Positions 11,440-21,793 of a stretch of 64,000 nt of DNA are shown in pieces. The stretch comes from Alitta virens (taxonomy: Eukaryota > Annelida > Polychaeta > Phyllodocida > Nereididae), in NCBI GenBank assembly GCA_932294295.1, contig OW028582.1:34947204-35011203 (forward strand). Direction: 5' to 3'. The notes under the pieces are model-generated. The model did no database searches, had not been told where the DNA came from, and worked only from the letters and a program-made list of their open reading frames with translations. A program made the translations under genes and the position numbers. Numbering within the stretch: position 1 is the first letter of the stretch; each line of letters starts with the position of its first letter.

Positions 11440-12535
11440 GACGGACTTTGCAACTTGCATATCTTAAAAACATATTAGGAGTTAGAAAACAAACACCATC
11501 TTTAGCAGTCTATGGTGAAACAGGTAGATTCCCATTGCATGTCAGACAGAAAATTAGAATGGTGAATTACTGGATAAGATTGGAAAGAGCACCTGATGAC
11601 AGTTTACTTAAGAAATGTTTAAATTTTCAGAAGGAAATTTATGTGAATGCAGTAAATGGAAATAACTGGTTCAGTAAAGTGTGTCATGTATTAAATAACT
11701 GCAACATTGAATATGATATTAGAAACCTCAGAAACTTTGACATTGATAATATCTCTAACACAGTGAAACTAAGACTCTATGAAGCCGAACATGAGCGACT
11801 TATAAATGCAATAAATGACAGTTCACAACAACCAAAACTTAGGACATATAAACTATTTAAAACTGATTGTAAAATAGAACCTTATCTTGAATTGCAACAA
11901 ATTCGCAAAGTGTTAACTAAAATAGCTAGATTTAGGACAAGTTCACATAGCCTGAAGATTGAAACAGGTCGACACCATAAACCAATAATTCCTGCTCCAA
12001 ATAGAATATGTGAAAAGTGTACGTTAAACTTTGTAGAAGACGAAATTCACTGTTTGATTGTCTGTCCTGGTAATGAGCAACACCGTGTTAACCTTTTTTT
12101 GAATGCAACTAAATTTATTAACAACTTCTTGTCTCTAGATGATATAACTAAGTTTACAGCAATAATGACAAACAAGGAACCTGAGTTATTAAATAGTTTA
12201 GGAAATTTCTCCTTCAAGCCGATGTGTAGAGAAAACCATCTCCTGTATCCACACAGTTATTAATTTAGTTTATTAGTTTATTAGTTATGATGTGCTTGTC
12301 ATGTTTTGGACTTTAAGAGTGAAATGTTTTTATTAGCGGCTTGTATTTTTTTTTCTATTGTGTATGTGGATTTTAAACACGTATTATAAGTTAACTTGGT
12401 GGCTGGAACCTTGATTATTGAAATTTTATTGCTTTCTGTATTTACATTCATGTCTCTTTCATGTTATATTTTAACTGAATGACATATGTATCACTTATGA
12501 TATTTTACATGTCAATAAAATCTATATATATATAA
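11440..12535 (+). mobile_element. 5'-truncated non-LTR retrotransposon with 271-residue open frame
   Basis: The open frame 11448-12263 starts inside a reverse-transcriptase ORF: LKNILGVRKQTPSLAVYGETGRFPLHVRQ near the start (seen as AYLKNILGVRKQTPS then GETGRFPLHVRQK) and the terminal zinc-knuckle-like CEKCTLNFVEDEIHCLIVCP. The catalytic YADD domain lies upstream and is absent. A 1-nt deletion near 12209 relative to the sibling at 54094 changes the last residues. The 3' UTR ends GTCAATAAAATCTATATATA. Confidence 0.85.
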
Positions 12536-12984
12536 TACAATGTATATCATCCAGAAAGTTGTACAATTCATGTATAACTAAGTGAATCTTTCTTTCTTTC
12601 TTTGTCTTTCTGTTTTGCTGTCTTCTTTCCATCTTTATCAATTTCATTATTTCGTTCTTTCTTTCTTAATTTCTCTCACTTTCTGGGCGCCCAACACTGA
12701 TCTTTGTGGAGAATTGTTTCTTTCTTTATCAATTTCATTCTTTAGTTCTTAGTTACAGAGTTCTAATTTGCGAGCACAGCTGTTGGGGAAAGTACACGGT
12801 ATCTCCAGGTGAATTGAATTTCCTCGGCCTATTCAAACACAACAATGCTATTCTTGTCCATAGCCCTTTACTCATTTGCACTCTTGAGGATTGAAGCAAA
12901 GATAAACTGGTTCTATTGTATTGTCTAAGTAGGTACTATTAATCTAAAATGTAATAAGTCAACATAACCTGCATTTTAAGGAGA

Positions 12985-13060
12985 CGTAATGATGAGATGA
13001 TAAAGCTATGAGTCCACACCATGTTACACGTTTACCCGTATCACCCATTCCACTGGATTA
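12985..13060 (-). mobile_element. SINE family B fragment
   Basis: GACGTAATGATGAGATGATA then GAGTCCACACCATGTTACAC and a TTTACCC tract match the 3' half of family B. Confidence 0.55.
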
Positions 13061-13649
13061 ATATAAGAGGTTCCGTATAGCTTATGTTGAACGTAATATT
13101 AATTATGGGGGTACATTTTCCCTGGCAACAACAAATTATATATGTCAGTGTAATATATCTTGGCCATAAGCAAAGGTTATAAGCATAGCCTATAAGAAAT
13201 TAGGTGTGGACTGCAAGAGCTGTGACAGACGTTGAATTATTCTCCAGAGAATAATGACAGTGTCCTACAGTTCTTTGCATTATGAAGTGACGCTGGAGCA
13301 GGCCATCAATAAGCACCAGGCCTTCCTGCATATTGCACACAGGGACACACTGTAAAGGGCCCTGCTTATTAAGTTTGCATTGCGTATTGCAGACAATTAC
13401 ATTGGCAAAAAAAATAGACGTAGAGCTATAAATAAACAGCAGTCATTCACTACGGCCTTGCACGCATTGTGCGTACTGAAACCAACTGTTTTTGTTTTCC
13501 TTTTTTCCTCACTGGGAGGTGAAGAGGACATAACACAACACAATACCATATCATAAAATACAATACAAAACAATAACTTTCTTAATATCTTTGCTTGGAG
13601 ATATTGTACATCACAAGCTTAGTCAAATTGTAAAAAGGTATCAAGATTT

Positions 13650-13730
13650 GGAGTCTACTCCATGTTGTAAATCAACAAATTAACCCCATGGGTGAAGGAT
13701 TTTCCTTACCCCAGCAAGGCACCTAGTGGT
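13650..13730 (-). mobile_element. SINE family B fragment
   Basis: GGAGTCTACTCCATGTTGTA, TTAACCCCATGGGTGAAGGA and CCTTACCCCAGCAAGGCACC resemble the central part of family B. Confidence 0.45.
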
Positions 13731-14861
13731 TGTGGAACACCAACATTGTACTGTCCAGAACTGGGCATGGCTAAGTTAAAATTGAGTTAACAGAAAAAAC
13801 ATAGCTTCGTAAAGTAATCGATAATCTAATTAGGCATGTACATGTACTTTATTTATACTTATATACAAACAATATTTTGGGTATTACATACTGGTCAAGG
13901 TATACTTCAGGGAGTGTCTTTGTAACCACAACAGTGACTTGTCTGCAGCAATTACATGTAACTGAAGCAGATCAATGTTAATGTCAGCAGCAATTTGCCT
14001 CTTGCTTTAATTATGGCGTTGGCAGTTTGGTCAAACGAGCTACATTGCTTTTGATCCAATAATGTTTACAGGCTACATAGGAGAGGATATATTGGCAGTG
14101 GGAGTGAGACCCCCTTTCATATTGCAGTTGCAGCAGAGATGCTTTGTTGCTTAAAAGTTTCTGACACCCAGCCAAAACTCAAGCTAATATATTTGAACAC
14201 CAAGATCCAATATCTAATTATGATAAATCTGGTCTTTTTAACTTATATCTAGTCATACTGGTTGCCCACAAAGGCAAAAAATAGCTACCAAAATTATTAG
14301 AAAGTCAATTTTTTTCACAGATTAATTACCTATAGTGTATGACATTACCTTCTCAGAACAATTATTTTTCTTGAATTAGTATCTTTATTCGGTGTGTACG
14401 TTCATATACTTTACTGTAAACAAATGAGTTGAGAATATAATCTGGAAAAAAAAACTGAAAAAACCTACAGGCGATATTTTAAGCCACCACTGCACTGTTT
14501 ATCACTGCAGCATATTACGCAATATCTTGCATGAGCATGATGAGTTATCGCTGCAGCAATGGCCTGTTGACTGTTTGGCTGCTGGGGGCATTCTGGTGTT
14601 ATTGAGTACTTTCATTGGGTCGCATGGCTGTATAAGTCAGTGCACCAGATCGGCATCCCTCAAGGAGCTAAACTGACTCCACCTCTGATCTACAAGAGAT
14701 GCTGAGATTAAAAGTGCAGCTCCAGGGTCAAAGAGTTTTCTTAAAGAGAGTCTTGTTTGTTGTCAGTGCAAGTCTTGTTGAGAGCAAAATGCTTCTGGAA
14801 TATAATATTGTTCAGCTATATACCGAAGCGGCACATTTATACTTGTTGGCAGTTATTATCT

Positions 14862-14893
14862 GATTATCTTATCTTATCTTATCTTATCTTATC
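14862..14893 (+). repeat. (TTATC)n microsatellite, left block
   Basis: Six TTATC units immediately left of an element with inverted ends. The same orientation resumes at 15723. Confidence 0.85.
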
Positions 14894-15722
14894 AGCTCAA
14901 GGCCCATCCGCAGATTAAAGTGCGTACTTAAAATGAGGTACGTCCTTAGATCAAAGGATGGGGGTGTACTTCAATCTGATGATGCTTAAAAATGTGGAAA
15001 GAGCTCTGAAATTCTCTGCTGTTTTGCTAAAATATTAGAGGATATTCTCACCTTTCATTGGCTGACATTAAAGAATGATGTCATAGCATCATATTGGGTC
15101 AGGGAATACCCTGTTTAAATCACAGAAACCTGTGCAATGGTGAATGAACTTCTGTGTTACAGCCACAATTTACCAGTGACAGGACTGAACACAACACCAA
15201 GTTGTAGTGCAAAGTGTCCTCTTTAAACTGGATGGTATGAATGTATATTTTCTAGGTGGGAATTTCCCAAATATTGTCTAGTTCTTTGGAGCACCATAGG
15301 CCTCTGTCGTATGCATGTCCTTAAAGGTAGGACGTTTTGAGGTAGTCCACTTTTAAGCAGGTATTACTTGATATGTCCACATGGTATTTTTACCATATTT
15401 TTTCCTTAGTTTCTGGAGCAGTTTTTCTGAACCTCCAATGCGAATTCATGACTGCCACCACACCCCAAAATCTATGTAAAACTCCTCCATTTTGTTGAGC
15501 ATGGTTTGAAATGCTTGTATTTTTCATCTCTGTTGAAAAAGTGGGGATCCCTATGATGTATTTCAGAAAGAGGCAAAAACGTCACCAATGGGTTTGGTAA
15601 CAAGGGGATTCCCAAGAAACTCCCACTGCCAGATTAAATACCATTTTTGTAGCTTAAAACGAAGTACAGGCATCCTTATTCGAGGTACGTCCTTCGTTTT
15701 AATCTGCGGTCGGCCTAGACCT
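14894..15722. mobile_element. ~830-bp TIR element inserted in a TTATC microsatellite
   Basis: Left end AGCTCAAGGCCCATCCGCAG and inner GGTACGTCCTT are matched, inverted, by AATCTGCGGTCGGCC and GAGGTACGTCCTT-type sequence at the right. The shared core is CCGCAGATTAAA. No transposase frame. TTATC arrays flank both ends in the same orientation. Confidence 0.6.
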
Positions 15723-15877
15723 GCTTATCTTATCTTATCTTATCTTGTCTTGTCTTGTCTTATCTCATCTTATATCTCATCTTATCTCATCTTGTCTCAT
15801 CATGTCTTATCTCATCTTATCTCGTCTTATCTTGTCTTATCTTATCTTATCTTATCTTATCTTATCTTATCTTATTT
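15723..15877 (+). repeat. (TTATC)n microsatellite, right block with TTGTC/TCATC variants
   Basis: About 30 pentamers: TTATC, TTGTC, TCATC and TATC variants, then pure TTATC. Confidence 0.9.
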
Positions 15878-16795
15878 TACTAAATGTCATGTTAAATCTT
15901 ATCGTATCTTTCTTGATTGTCAAAACGACCTTTCGATTTCACTGAAAACTAGATTCCAAACGAAGCACTATACTTTACTTCCACTTTTACTGTGTTCTAT
16001 TTCGTAGCCTAATTTTTTTGAAACCACCTCACCATTAAGGCTAGTCATTTTGCCTCGACAGCGTTCTTAGATGTGAGATTCTACTAGACTTCCCTTCTCC
16101 TGTTTTTTTTTAAAGATTCAATGGATATGGTGCCCTGTACAGTATATTTCGCCATTTCAAAGCATTCAATTGATAGAATCACTTTCAGAATCACTTTCAG
16201 AAGTCAATCCAAATGCTATAGACTGGCAGGAGAGGCCTGCTTCTCTTTAAAAGGACCAGAGAGGGTACAGATTGTTAATGGCCACTGTCCAGCACTGTCC
16301 AAGACATTAGGCTGGTCATCTGGCAGTTAAAAGGGTTGGGGTCTGGCCATTCTGGACCATTAGATAGAAGAAGAATTAAGTTCTTCTACCAGAAAGCAGC
16401 TGATCGATGTACAAGGGCCAATGAGAGAGCTGGAACCATGGCCGTCAGTTGGAGGAGTATTTAATTTCAATGTATGTCCGCCAAATAACTGTTGGGGAGC
16501 TGGGGAGAGGGGGGTGTATAAGAGTGCCTATCAATGACTGTCGCTGTGTGCCGATCGATTCAATAGACCTCTAACAGCTGACTGCTCACACAAACAAACC
16601 TGTACTGCTAAGAAAAAGCTGTTAAATGACCTCCTCACAATTGAGAAATCTAAATATTAAGACCACCTCGCTACTGAGAACACTCTGGTAGATGCAGAAT
16701 AATAAGCAACAAATGACTTGAAAACTCGGGACTCAGATAGCAATTGAACCTCTACTTAACCCACTGAAAATTTTCCCAACCATTCTAACTTTATT
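15878..16795. other. No gene recognised
   Basis: A 15-bp direct duplication (AGAATCACTTTC) near 16176-16200. A motif ATTAAGACCACCTC near 16656 recurs around 6128 and 39363 and resembles the ends of pogo-like DNA elements, but no complete element can be bounded. Confidence 0.35.
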
Positions 16796-17515
16796 ATAAA
16801 AATTGAAGATGAAAGATATTGTCTCATATTATGCCCACATAATATACTTAATCGTGAGGATCTATTTAATAAAGCTAATGATGACATAGATGATTTTGAA
16901 CAACTAAACAATAAAGGCAAATTTACAACCATCGTGAAATCAAAAGAGCCTGAATGAATGAATATACCTTCTCAAAACTAATGTGTGTCACTCTCATTAC
17001 AAGAAAAGAAATAATGAAATGTAAAACATAGAGTGAGGAGGCTGAAAAAGACGTTGAGTGGCTTTTATTGAACTCCCTTGTATATAATATTAAGTATATA
17101 ATACTTATAATGGTTGAATTAAAAGTGGTGAATTTTGTTTCATTTTCCTTTTTTATATTGAATGGGTCAAATGCAATCAACTGTGCACCTAAGTTTTAGA
17201 TATTGCAAATGTAACAGTCTAGAGCTGATGCTGTAAATTTCGTCATACTTGTCAATCACAATTCCAAGACAGTTGAAATATTTTAAAAATATATCTTTGT
17301 ACCCTGGATATAAATGGGGTGTGGCCAAGAGAGCATTCCAAATCGGGCCAGCGTCTTTTCTACATTGTTTCGACGTCGCCGAGTAGCTGGAACCTTTCAT
17401 AACATTAGTTATGCATTTTTTTCGTATGCATGTTGATATTGTTATTGTCATTTGCATTTTATTTTTATTTTTGTTTACAGTGTGACACACATGTCAACAA
17501 CAGTCATAAATGACA
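16796..17515 (+). pseudogene. Decayed non-LTR retrotransposon 3' remnant
   Basis: 16800-16955 encodes EDERYCLILCPHN and DFEQLNNKGKF, a decayed copy of the 8595 segment, followed by 3' UTR. The UTR is interrupted by MITE 17331-17390 and ends near TGTGACACACATGTCAACAA. Confidence 0.65.
17331..17390. mobile_element. MITE family 1, truncated copy inside a non-LTR remnant
   Basis: Starts GAGCATTCCAAATCGGGCC and runs to about 17390, where the retrotransposon 3' UTR resumes at CTGGAACC, a sequence also present in the sibling copies near 9110 and 12406. Confidence 0.65.
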
Positions 17516-17545
17516 TCTTGTATATATTGGCAACTATTTTATTAT

Positions 17546-17908
17546 TCTTATTTTACATTTTTTGTATTATATGGCACATCCTTCACACATCTTCTATATG
17601 CAGATGACATAGTCCTCATATCTGAATCTGCAATTGGTTTACAAAATAGTATTAACTCACTGTACAGTTTCTGCTCTAAATGCCATCTAATAGTTATCAT
17701 AACTAAAACTAAAGTACTGAAAATAGGTACAAAAAGTAATTCAACATTTAAGTATGGAGAACAAAGTATAGAAAATGTAGACACTTACAAATACCTTGGC
17801 CTCATCTTGAATGTACATAAGTCTACCCACAATAAAATGCCAGAATATTTATCTACGCAGGCCAATAAAGCAATCTTTGCACTACAAGGTAAAACTAAAT
17901 CAGCCTTA
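17546..17908 (+). pseudogene. Non-LTR retrotransposon reverse transcriptase, left part (split by Harbinger)
   Basis: The frame contains the catalytic reverse-transcriptase motif LLYADDIVLISES and the downstream SINSLYSFCSKCHLIV, TKTKVLKIGT and YKYLGLIL motifs, all typical of the C-terminal half of a non-LTR RT. It is cut at 17908 by the Harbinger element and resumes in the same sense at 21794. The 5' part of the RT is missing. Confidence 0.85.
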
Positions 17909-17950
17909 AGGGGGTTTCACACTTAGCCGGATTAGACACCGGAGCGTCCC
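17909..17950 (+). repeat. Harbinger left terminal inverted repeat
   Basis: 42 bases identical to the reverse complement of 21752-21793; the match stops at the next base. Confidence 0.95.
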
Positions 17951-18394
17951 GGAATGAAATTTCGCTAAATCCGGGGCGGTCCGGGCGAAAAAGTTAGAAA
18001 TGTCAACAAACAAAATATTTGGCGGTGTGGACACGAAGGCAAGACGGAGGCAACAAGGAGCAACACGGTCATGACACGGATGTGTATGGGCGCTACACGG
18101 ATATGTACTGATGAAACACAGAGGAGCACGGTTAACCAAGGAACGAGCCACGGTTTTAGCCGGAGATAACACGACTGTGCCGGATGAGGGCAGAGTGAAC
18201 CGGATGTTACACGGGGCCTTCACGGATATACCCGATCTTTATACGATCTTACTACGATATTACTAAGGAGTTAAGCGGTTTTCACCCGGATAGCTCTGAA
18301 ATTGGTATTTAAACTGCCTGCGTTCCACTGTCCATCATTCCACTTCGGACTACCATACTGGAAAGCTGTTGCTGCTACTACAGAAGAATTGGAT

Positions 18395-19711
18395 ATGTCT
18401 TTATCACACTACGACAGGGTGGAATTGGATTTGAAGTACATGGACATGCAAGTCCAGCTATTGACTGCTGCTAATGATATAATTCTGCAAGAAGAACACA
18501 AACTGCAAGATGACGCAGTGAGGGCCACAACATCAACTGATGAAGATGACTTATTACAAAATGCTGCTGCTGCACCAAGACGAATAAGAAGAAGGCAAAT
18601 GTGGGTGCGACCTTGGTTGCTAAGAAGACCTCTTTATGGGCAGTATGAAAAACTGATGGCTGAATTGACTGCAGAAGATCAAGGTGGCTTCAAGAATTTC
18701 ATGAGGATGGGGCCTGACTTATTTCATGAAGTTCTTGCCAGAGTGGGACCTAGGATTACAAAGCAGGATACCTTTTTGAGGAGGGCCCTTGAACCTGGAT
18801 TGAAACTGGCTATTACCTTGCGCTACCTGGGTACAGGCAACAGCTACAAGTCTCTGCAGTATGGATTTAGGGTAGCCTTCAATACCATTTCTATCTTTGT
18901 CATCGAAGTCTGCCAGGCCATCATAGATGAGTACTCAGCAGAAGTCATGCATTGTTCTGTAACCCCAGAAGCCTGGAAAGAAGTTGCCAATGGATTCTAC
19001 AACAGATGGAACTTCCCCCACTGTGTCGGCGCCATTGATGGGAAGCACGTTGTGACCATCAGATGTCCTGCCAAGTCTGGATCCCTGTTCTACAACTACA
19101 AGGGATTTTTCTCTATTGTCCTACTGGCTGTAGTTGATGCTGAATACAAGTTTCTCTATGTTGACATTGGTGCCAGTGGATCAGGCTCAGATGCTGGAGT
19201 GTTTAGTCAGACAAAATTGAAGGAAGCGCTTCAAAGTGGGAACATTGGATTACCTGAACCAGATAACCTGCCTAATGATGACCAACCAGTGCCTTACTTC
19301 ATAGTTGGGGATGATGCCTTTGGACTGCAGACTTGGATGATGAAGCCTCTGCCTCACAGGAACATGACCATGGAAGACAGAATCTTCAACTACAGACTTT
19401 CTAGAGTTAGATGGGTGGTAGAGAATGCATTTGGACTTTTGGCTGCCAGGTTCAGGTGTCTCCTCACAACAATGCCTCAAAGTCCTGACAGAGTGTGCAC
19501 CATAACTCTTGCTTGCTGTGTGTTGCACAACCTACTGAGGGTGAGGTATCCAACTGCTCAAGTGAATGCTGTGGACCAGGAAAATGCAGACATCCATGAG
19601 ATCATCCGAGGTGCATGGAGGGACAATGCTGTCAATCTACCAGACATGGGTTCAGAGGCAACACCAACAGAGCAGCCAAGGAAATGCGGCAATACTTGGT
19701 CAGCTACGTGA
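18395..19711 (+). CDS. Harbinger transposase (DDE nuclease, HARBI1-like)
   Basis: Nuclease that cuts and joins the element's ends. The first ATG (18395) gives 438 residues; the frame is open upstream to 18302 but without an ATG, so an upstream exon is possible. N-terminal part: basic RRIRRRQMWVRPWLLRRP, then QYEKLMAELTAEDQGGFKNF and the helical LKLAITLRYLGTGNSYKSLQ typical of the family. Catalytic domain: GAIDGKHV (Asp about residue 215), SGSDAGVF (Asp about 266), YFIVGDDAFGL, and WVVENAFGLLAARFRCL (Glu about 343). All three DDE residues are present, with no stop or frameshift. It faces the partner gene convergently. In known Harbinger systems the Myb-like partner carries the transposase to the nucleus and to the ends. 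Confidence 0.93.
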   Translation: MSLSHYDRVELDLKYMDMQVQLLTAANDIILQEEHKLQDDAVRATTSTDEDDLLQNAAAAPRRIRRRQMWVRPWLLRRPLYGQYEKLMAELTAEDQGGFKNFMRMGPDLFHEVLARVGPRITKQDTFLRRALEPGLKLAITLRYLGTGNSYKSLQYGFRVAFNTISIFVIEVCQAIIDEYSAEVMHCSVTPEAWKEVANGFYNRWNFPHCVGAIDGKHVVTIRCPAKSGSLFYNYKGFFSIVLLAVVDAEYKFLYVDIGASGSGSDAGVFSQTKLKEALQSGNIGLPEPDNLPNDDQPVPYFIVGDDAFGLQTWMMKPLPHRNMTMEDRIFNYRLSRVRWVVENAFGLLAARFRCLLTTMPQSPDRVCTITLACCVLHNLLRVRYPTAQVNAVDQENADIHEIIRGAWRDNAVNLPDMGSEATPTEQPRKCGNTWSAT

Positions 19712-20001
19712 ACTCAGAAGCTGGGAGTGTACCATGGCAACAAGACAAGATTTGAAAACAACATGAATGATGTAAGTTTGAACATTTAATTAATACGACA
19801 CTTCAGACTTCTGCAGCACACAAGTGCAAAAAATACACAGCATTTAATTATTGTCATGTAATACAGTTTACATGAAAACATAAGCAACAGGTCATTGTTC
19901 ATTACATTAAAGTTCATTGGTATACAGTTCACATGAAAACATAAGTAATAACAGTTCATTGTTCATTTCATTAAAGTTCATTGTTCATTTCCAGGTCAAC
20001 A

Positions 20002-21062
20002 TTACTCGGTTGTGGTAGTTGGAGACGTGGGCACCGAAAAGGAGGAGTTATGGTCATCACCACCAACCATTCCCCCCACACTAGTGTTCAACAAGTAGCT
20101 GGTGAGAGAAACATCCTGAGGCGTGCTGCAATCCTGTTGTGACATGGAAGGACGACCATGCGAAGGACCTGAAGTCAACCAGGCCTGACTGATTATCGTA
20201 GAAGATGTCGCAGGAGGGGGGATCGGTGCAGGCACAGACGAAGAAGGGGCAGACGATACGAGAGCCTGGGGCGAAGGGCCGGATGGAGGAGTGAACATCC
20301 GGGCAGCAGGGCTGGATGAATGCTGTGCGAACATCTGGGCAGCAGGGCTGGAAGAATGCTGTGCGAACATCTGGGCAGCAGGGCTGGAAGAATGCTGTGC
20401 GAACATCTGGACAGCAGGGCTGGAAGAATGCTGTGCGAACATCTGGGCAGCAGGGCTGGATGAAGTGGCTGTAGTAGCAGGAGCAGGGAGGACGAACTGC
20501 TGCTGCTGAGGGACAGGAGGAAGAAACTGATGATACTGCTGTTGCTGTTGCAGTTGCTGTTGCTGCTGCTGTTGCTGTTGCTGCTGGCGCTTGCGACGAT
20601 ACGCCTGCTTAAACTGCATCAGGTTCTGTAAGGTTTGGGCCTGGTAATCCCACCAAGTGTCTGTGTCCATCTGCATCACCTTGCGGTAGATCATGTCCAT
20701 GAACACCCTCTTGGACAAGCTGCCTGAGTCAGTCGGCTGACTCAACTTGCTGTGCATGTCCCGCTGCAGATCGGTGGCTTTTTCAAACAGCTGGAAATAG
20801 GAAAGAAGACAACATTAGAGTAAAAGTCACATGGCAACTGCAATAGCATGTGCATTATTGCTGCAGGTGGGGGTGGAGCTGCAGTAGGAGGTACTGCAGC
20901 TTCAGCAGGTACAACTGGCCCAGGTAAATCTGGCATGCCTTGCGGACTTTGTGGTCTTGATGAGGTATTACTGCCTGCATCTTCTTCAACAGCAGCAGGT
21001 GCAGGTTCCTCTTGCACAACAGTCTTCTTGCCAGGCCTCCCCTTTCCTCCCTTAGGTGGCAT
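20002..21062 (-). pseudogene. Harbinger partner (Myb-like protein) gene, apparently lacking its Myb domain
   Basis: Two reading blocks. Block 1 starts MPPKGGKGRPGKKTVVQ (21062), AT-hook-like and then Pro/Ala/Glu-rich, to about 20850. Block 2 (20790-20002, 262 residues to the stop) follows a TTTCCTATTTCCAG acceptor and begins LFEKATDLQRDMHSKLSQP; it contains SKRVFMDMIYRKVMQM and TWWDYQAQTLQNLMQFKQAY, then polyglutamine, five SSPAAQMFAQH repeats and a Pro/Ser-rich end. This matches the C-terminal layout I associate with Harbinger partner proteins. The Trp-containing Myb/SANT-trihelix region expected between the blocks is not visible, and the gap is only ~60 bp, too short to hold it. Either that exon was deleted, or the protein works without it. 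Splicing between blocks is unclear because no donor fits both frames well. Confidence 0.7.
20293..20472 (-). repeat. 36-bp in-frame tandem repeat (5 copies) in the Harbinger partner gene
   Basis: Units start at 20293, 20329, 20365, 20401 and 20437, each coding 12 residues (SSPAAQMFAQHS). A CAG/CTG-rich polyglutamine tract follows at about 20500-20585. Confidence 0.92.
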
Positions 21063-21751
21063 GGTAGTTAATCCAAGAAACGGCAGTAGTAGCAGCAGCA
21101 AGTCTTTTGTAGAGTTCAGCAATCCAGAAGGTAATATCCTGAGGAGTGGTCGATAAATCAATTAATTCGATGATCAACGATGAACGGCGGGCGGCGGAAT
21201 GATGCTTCTCCAAAGACGGCGGTTCTATATATACTCAGTCATCCGTACTCACTCCGTGTCAGTTTAATTAACACCGTGTTGACACCTTGTTCACTCCGGC
21301 CTCTCCGCATTGACCTCGTGTGACACCGTGTACATAACGGGGTTAACTGGGTCAAGCAAATGACATGTAACCCGCTTTCCCTGTTCACTCCGTTTTGACT
21401 CCGTGTTGGTCCTTGTTCACTCGTGTGGAACCGCGTTGCTCCTTGTGCTCTCCGGCGCGTACTTTTCACGCCCGGTTGACGCTGGACTTAGCCGGAGATC
21501 ACACGATGTATTCCGGTGTCAATACGGAGGTCCCCAGAGATCGACGGAGTCTACTGGGAGTCTACATGGATCTACACTGATCAACACGGATTGAAATAAT
21601 CCGGTATCTCCGGCATGAAAAATTAAACATTTTAAATTTTTTTGCCGGAGTCCCACGGTGTTACCGGACAATGCCGGACAATGCCGGACAAGAACACGAT
21701 GTCTACACGGCTTTTCCCGGAGTATGCGGGAGTATTCCGGAGTTGTCCTCA

Positions 21752-21793
21752 GGGACGCTCCGGTGTCTAATCCGGCTAAGTGTGAAACCCCCT
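21752..21793 (-). repeat. Harbinger right terminal inverted repeat
   Basis: Reverse complement of the left repeat over 42 bases without mismatch, ending AAGTGTGAAACCCCCT. Confidence 0.95.

Larger units (their letters stand above)
12536..14861. other. No gene recognised
   Basis: Contains a CTTT-rich tract (12587-12670) and SINE B fragments at 12985 and 13650. The GC-richer stretches 13250-13460 and 14465-14720 have no long open frame and no repeat relative in the window; they could be conserved non-coding DNA, which only a cross-species alignment can show. Confidence 0.35.
17909..21793 (+). mobile_element. PIF/Harbinger DNA transposon, 3,885 bp, structurally complete
   Basis: Bounded by 42-bp perfect terminal inverted repeats beginning AGGGGGTTTCACACTTAGCC. 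Flanked by TTA (17906-17908) and TCA (21794-21796); the superfamily duplicates a TWA target, so this is a TTA duplication with one later change, and removing the element plus one triplet restores the frame of the interrupted retrotransposon. Two genes point toward each other: a DDE transposase (+) and a polyglutamine-rich partner (-). Terminal ~350 bp on each side are dense in ACACGG/CCGGA words. Confidence 0.93.

Noticed and set aside
18302..18394. Transposase start at 18302
   Set aside because: The codon is TTG; the first ATG in frame is at 18395. An upstream coding exon remains possible.
19250..19528. Minus-strand frame inside the Harbinger transposase
   Set aside because: Shadow of the transposase frame, which carries the family motifs and catalytic residues.
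20848..21156. Plus-strand Gly/Ala-rich frame
   Set aside because: Opposite-strand shadow of the Pro/Ala-rich N-terminal block of the Harbinger partner gene.
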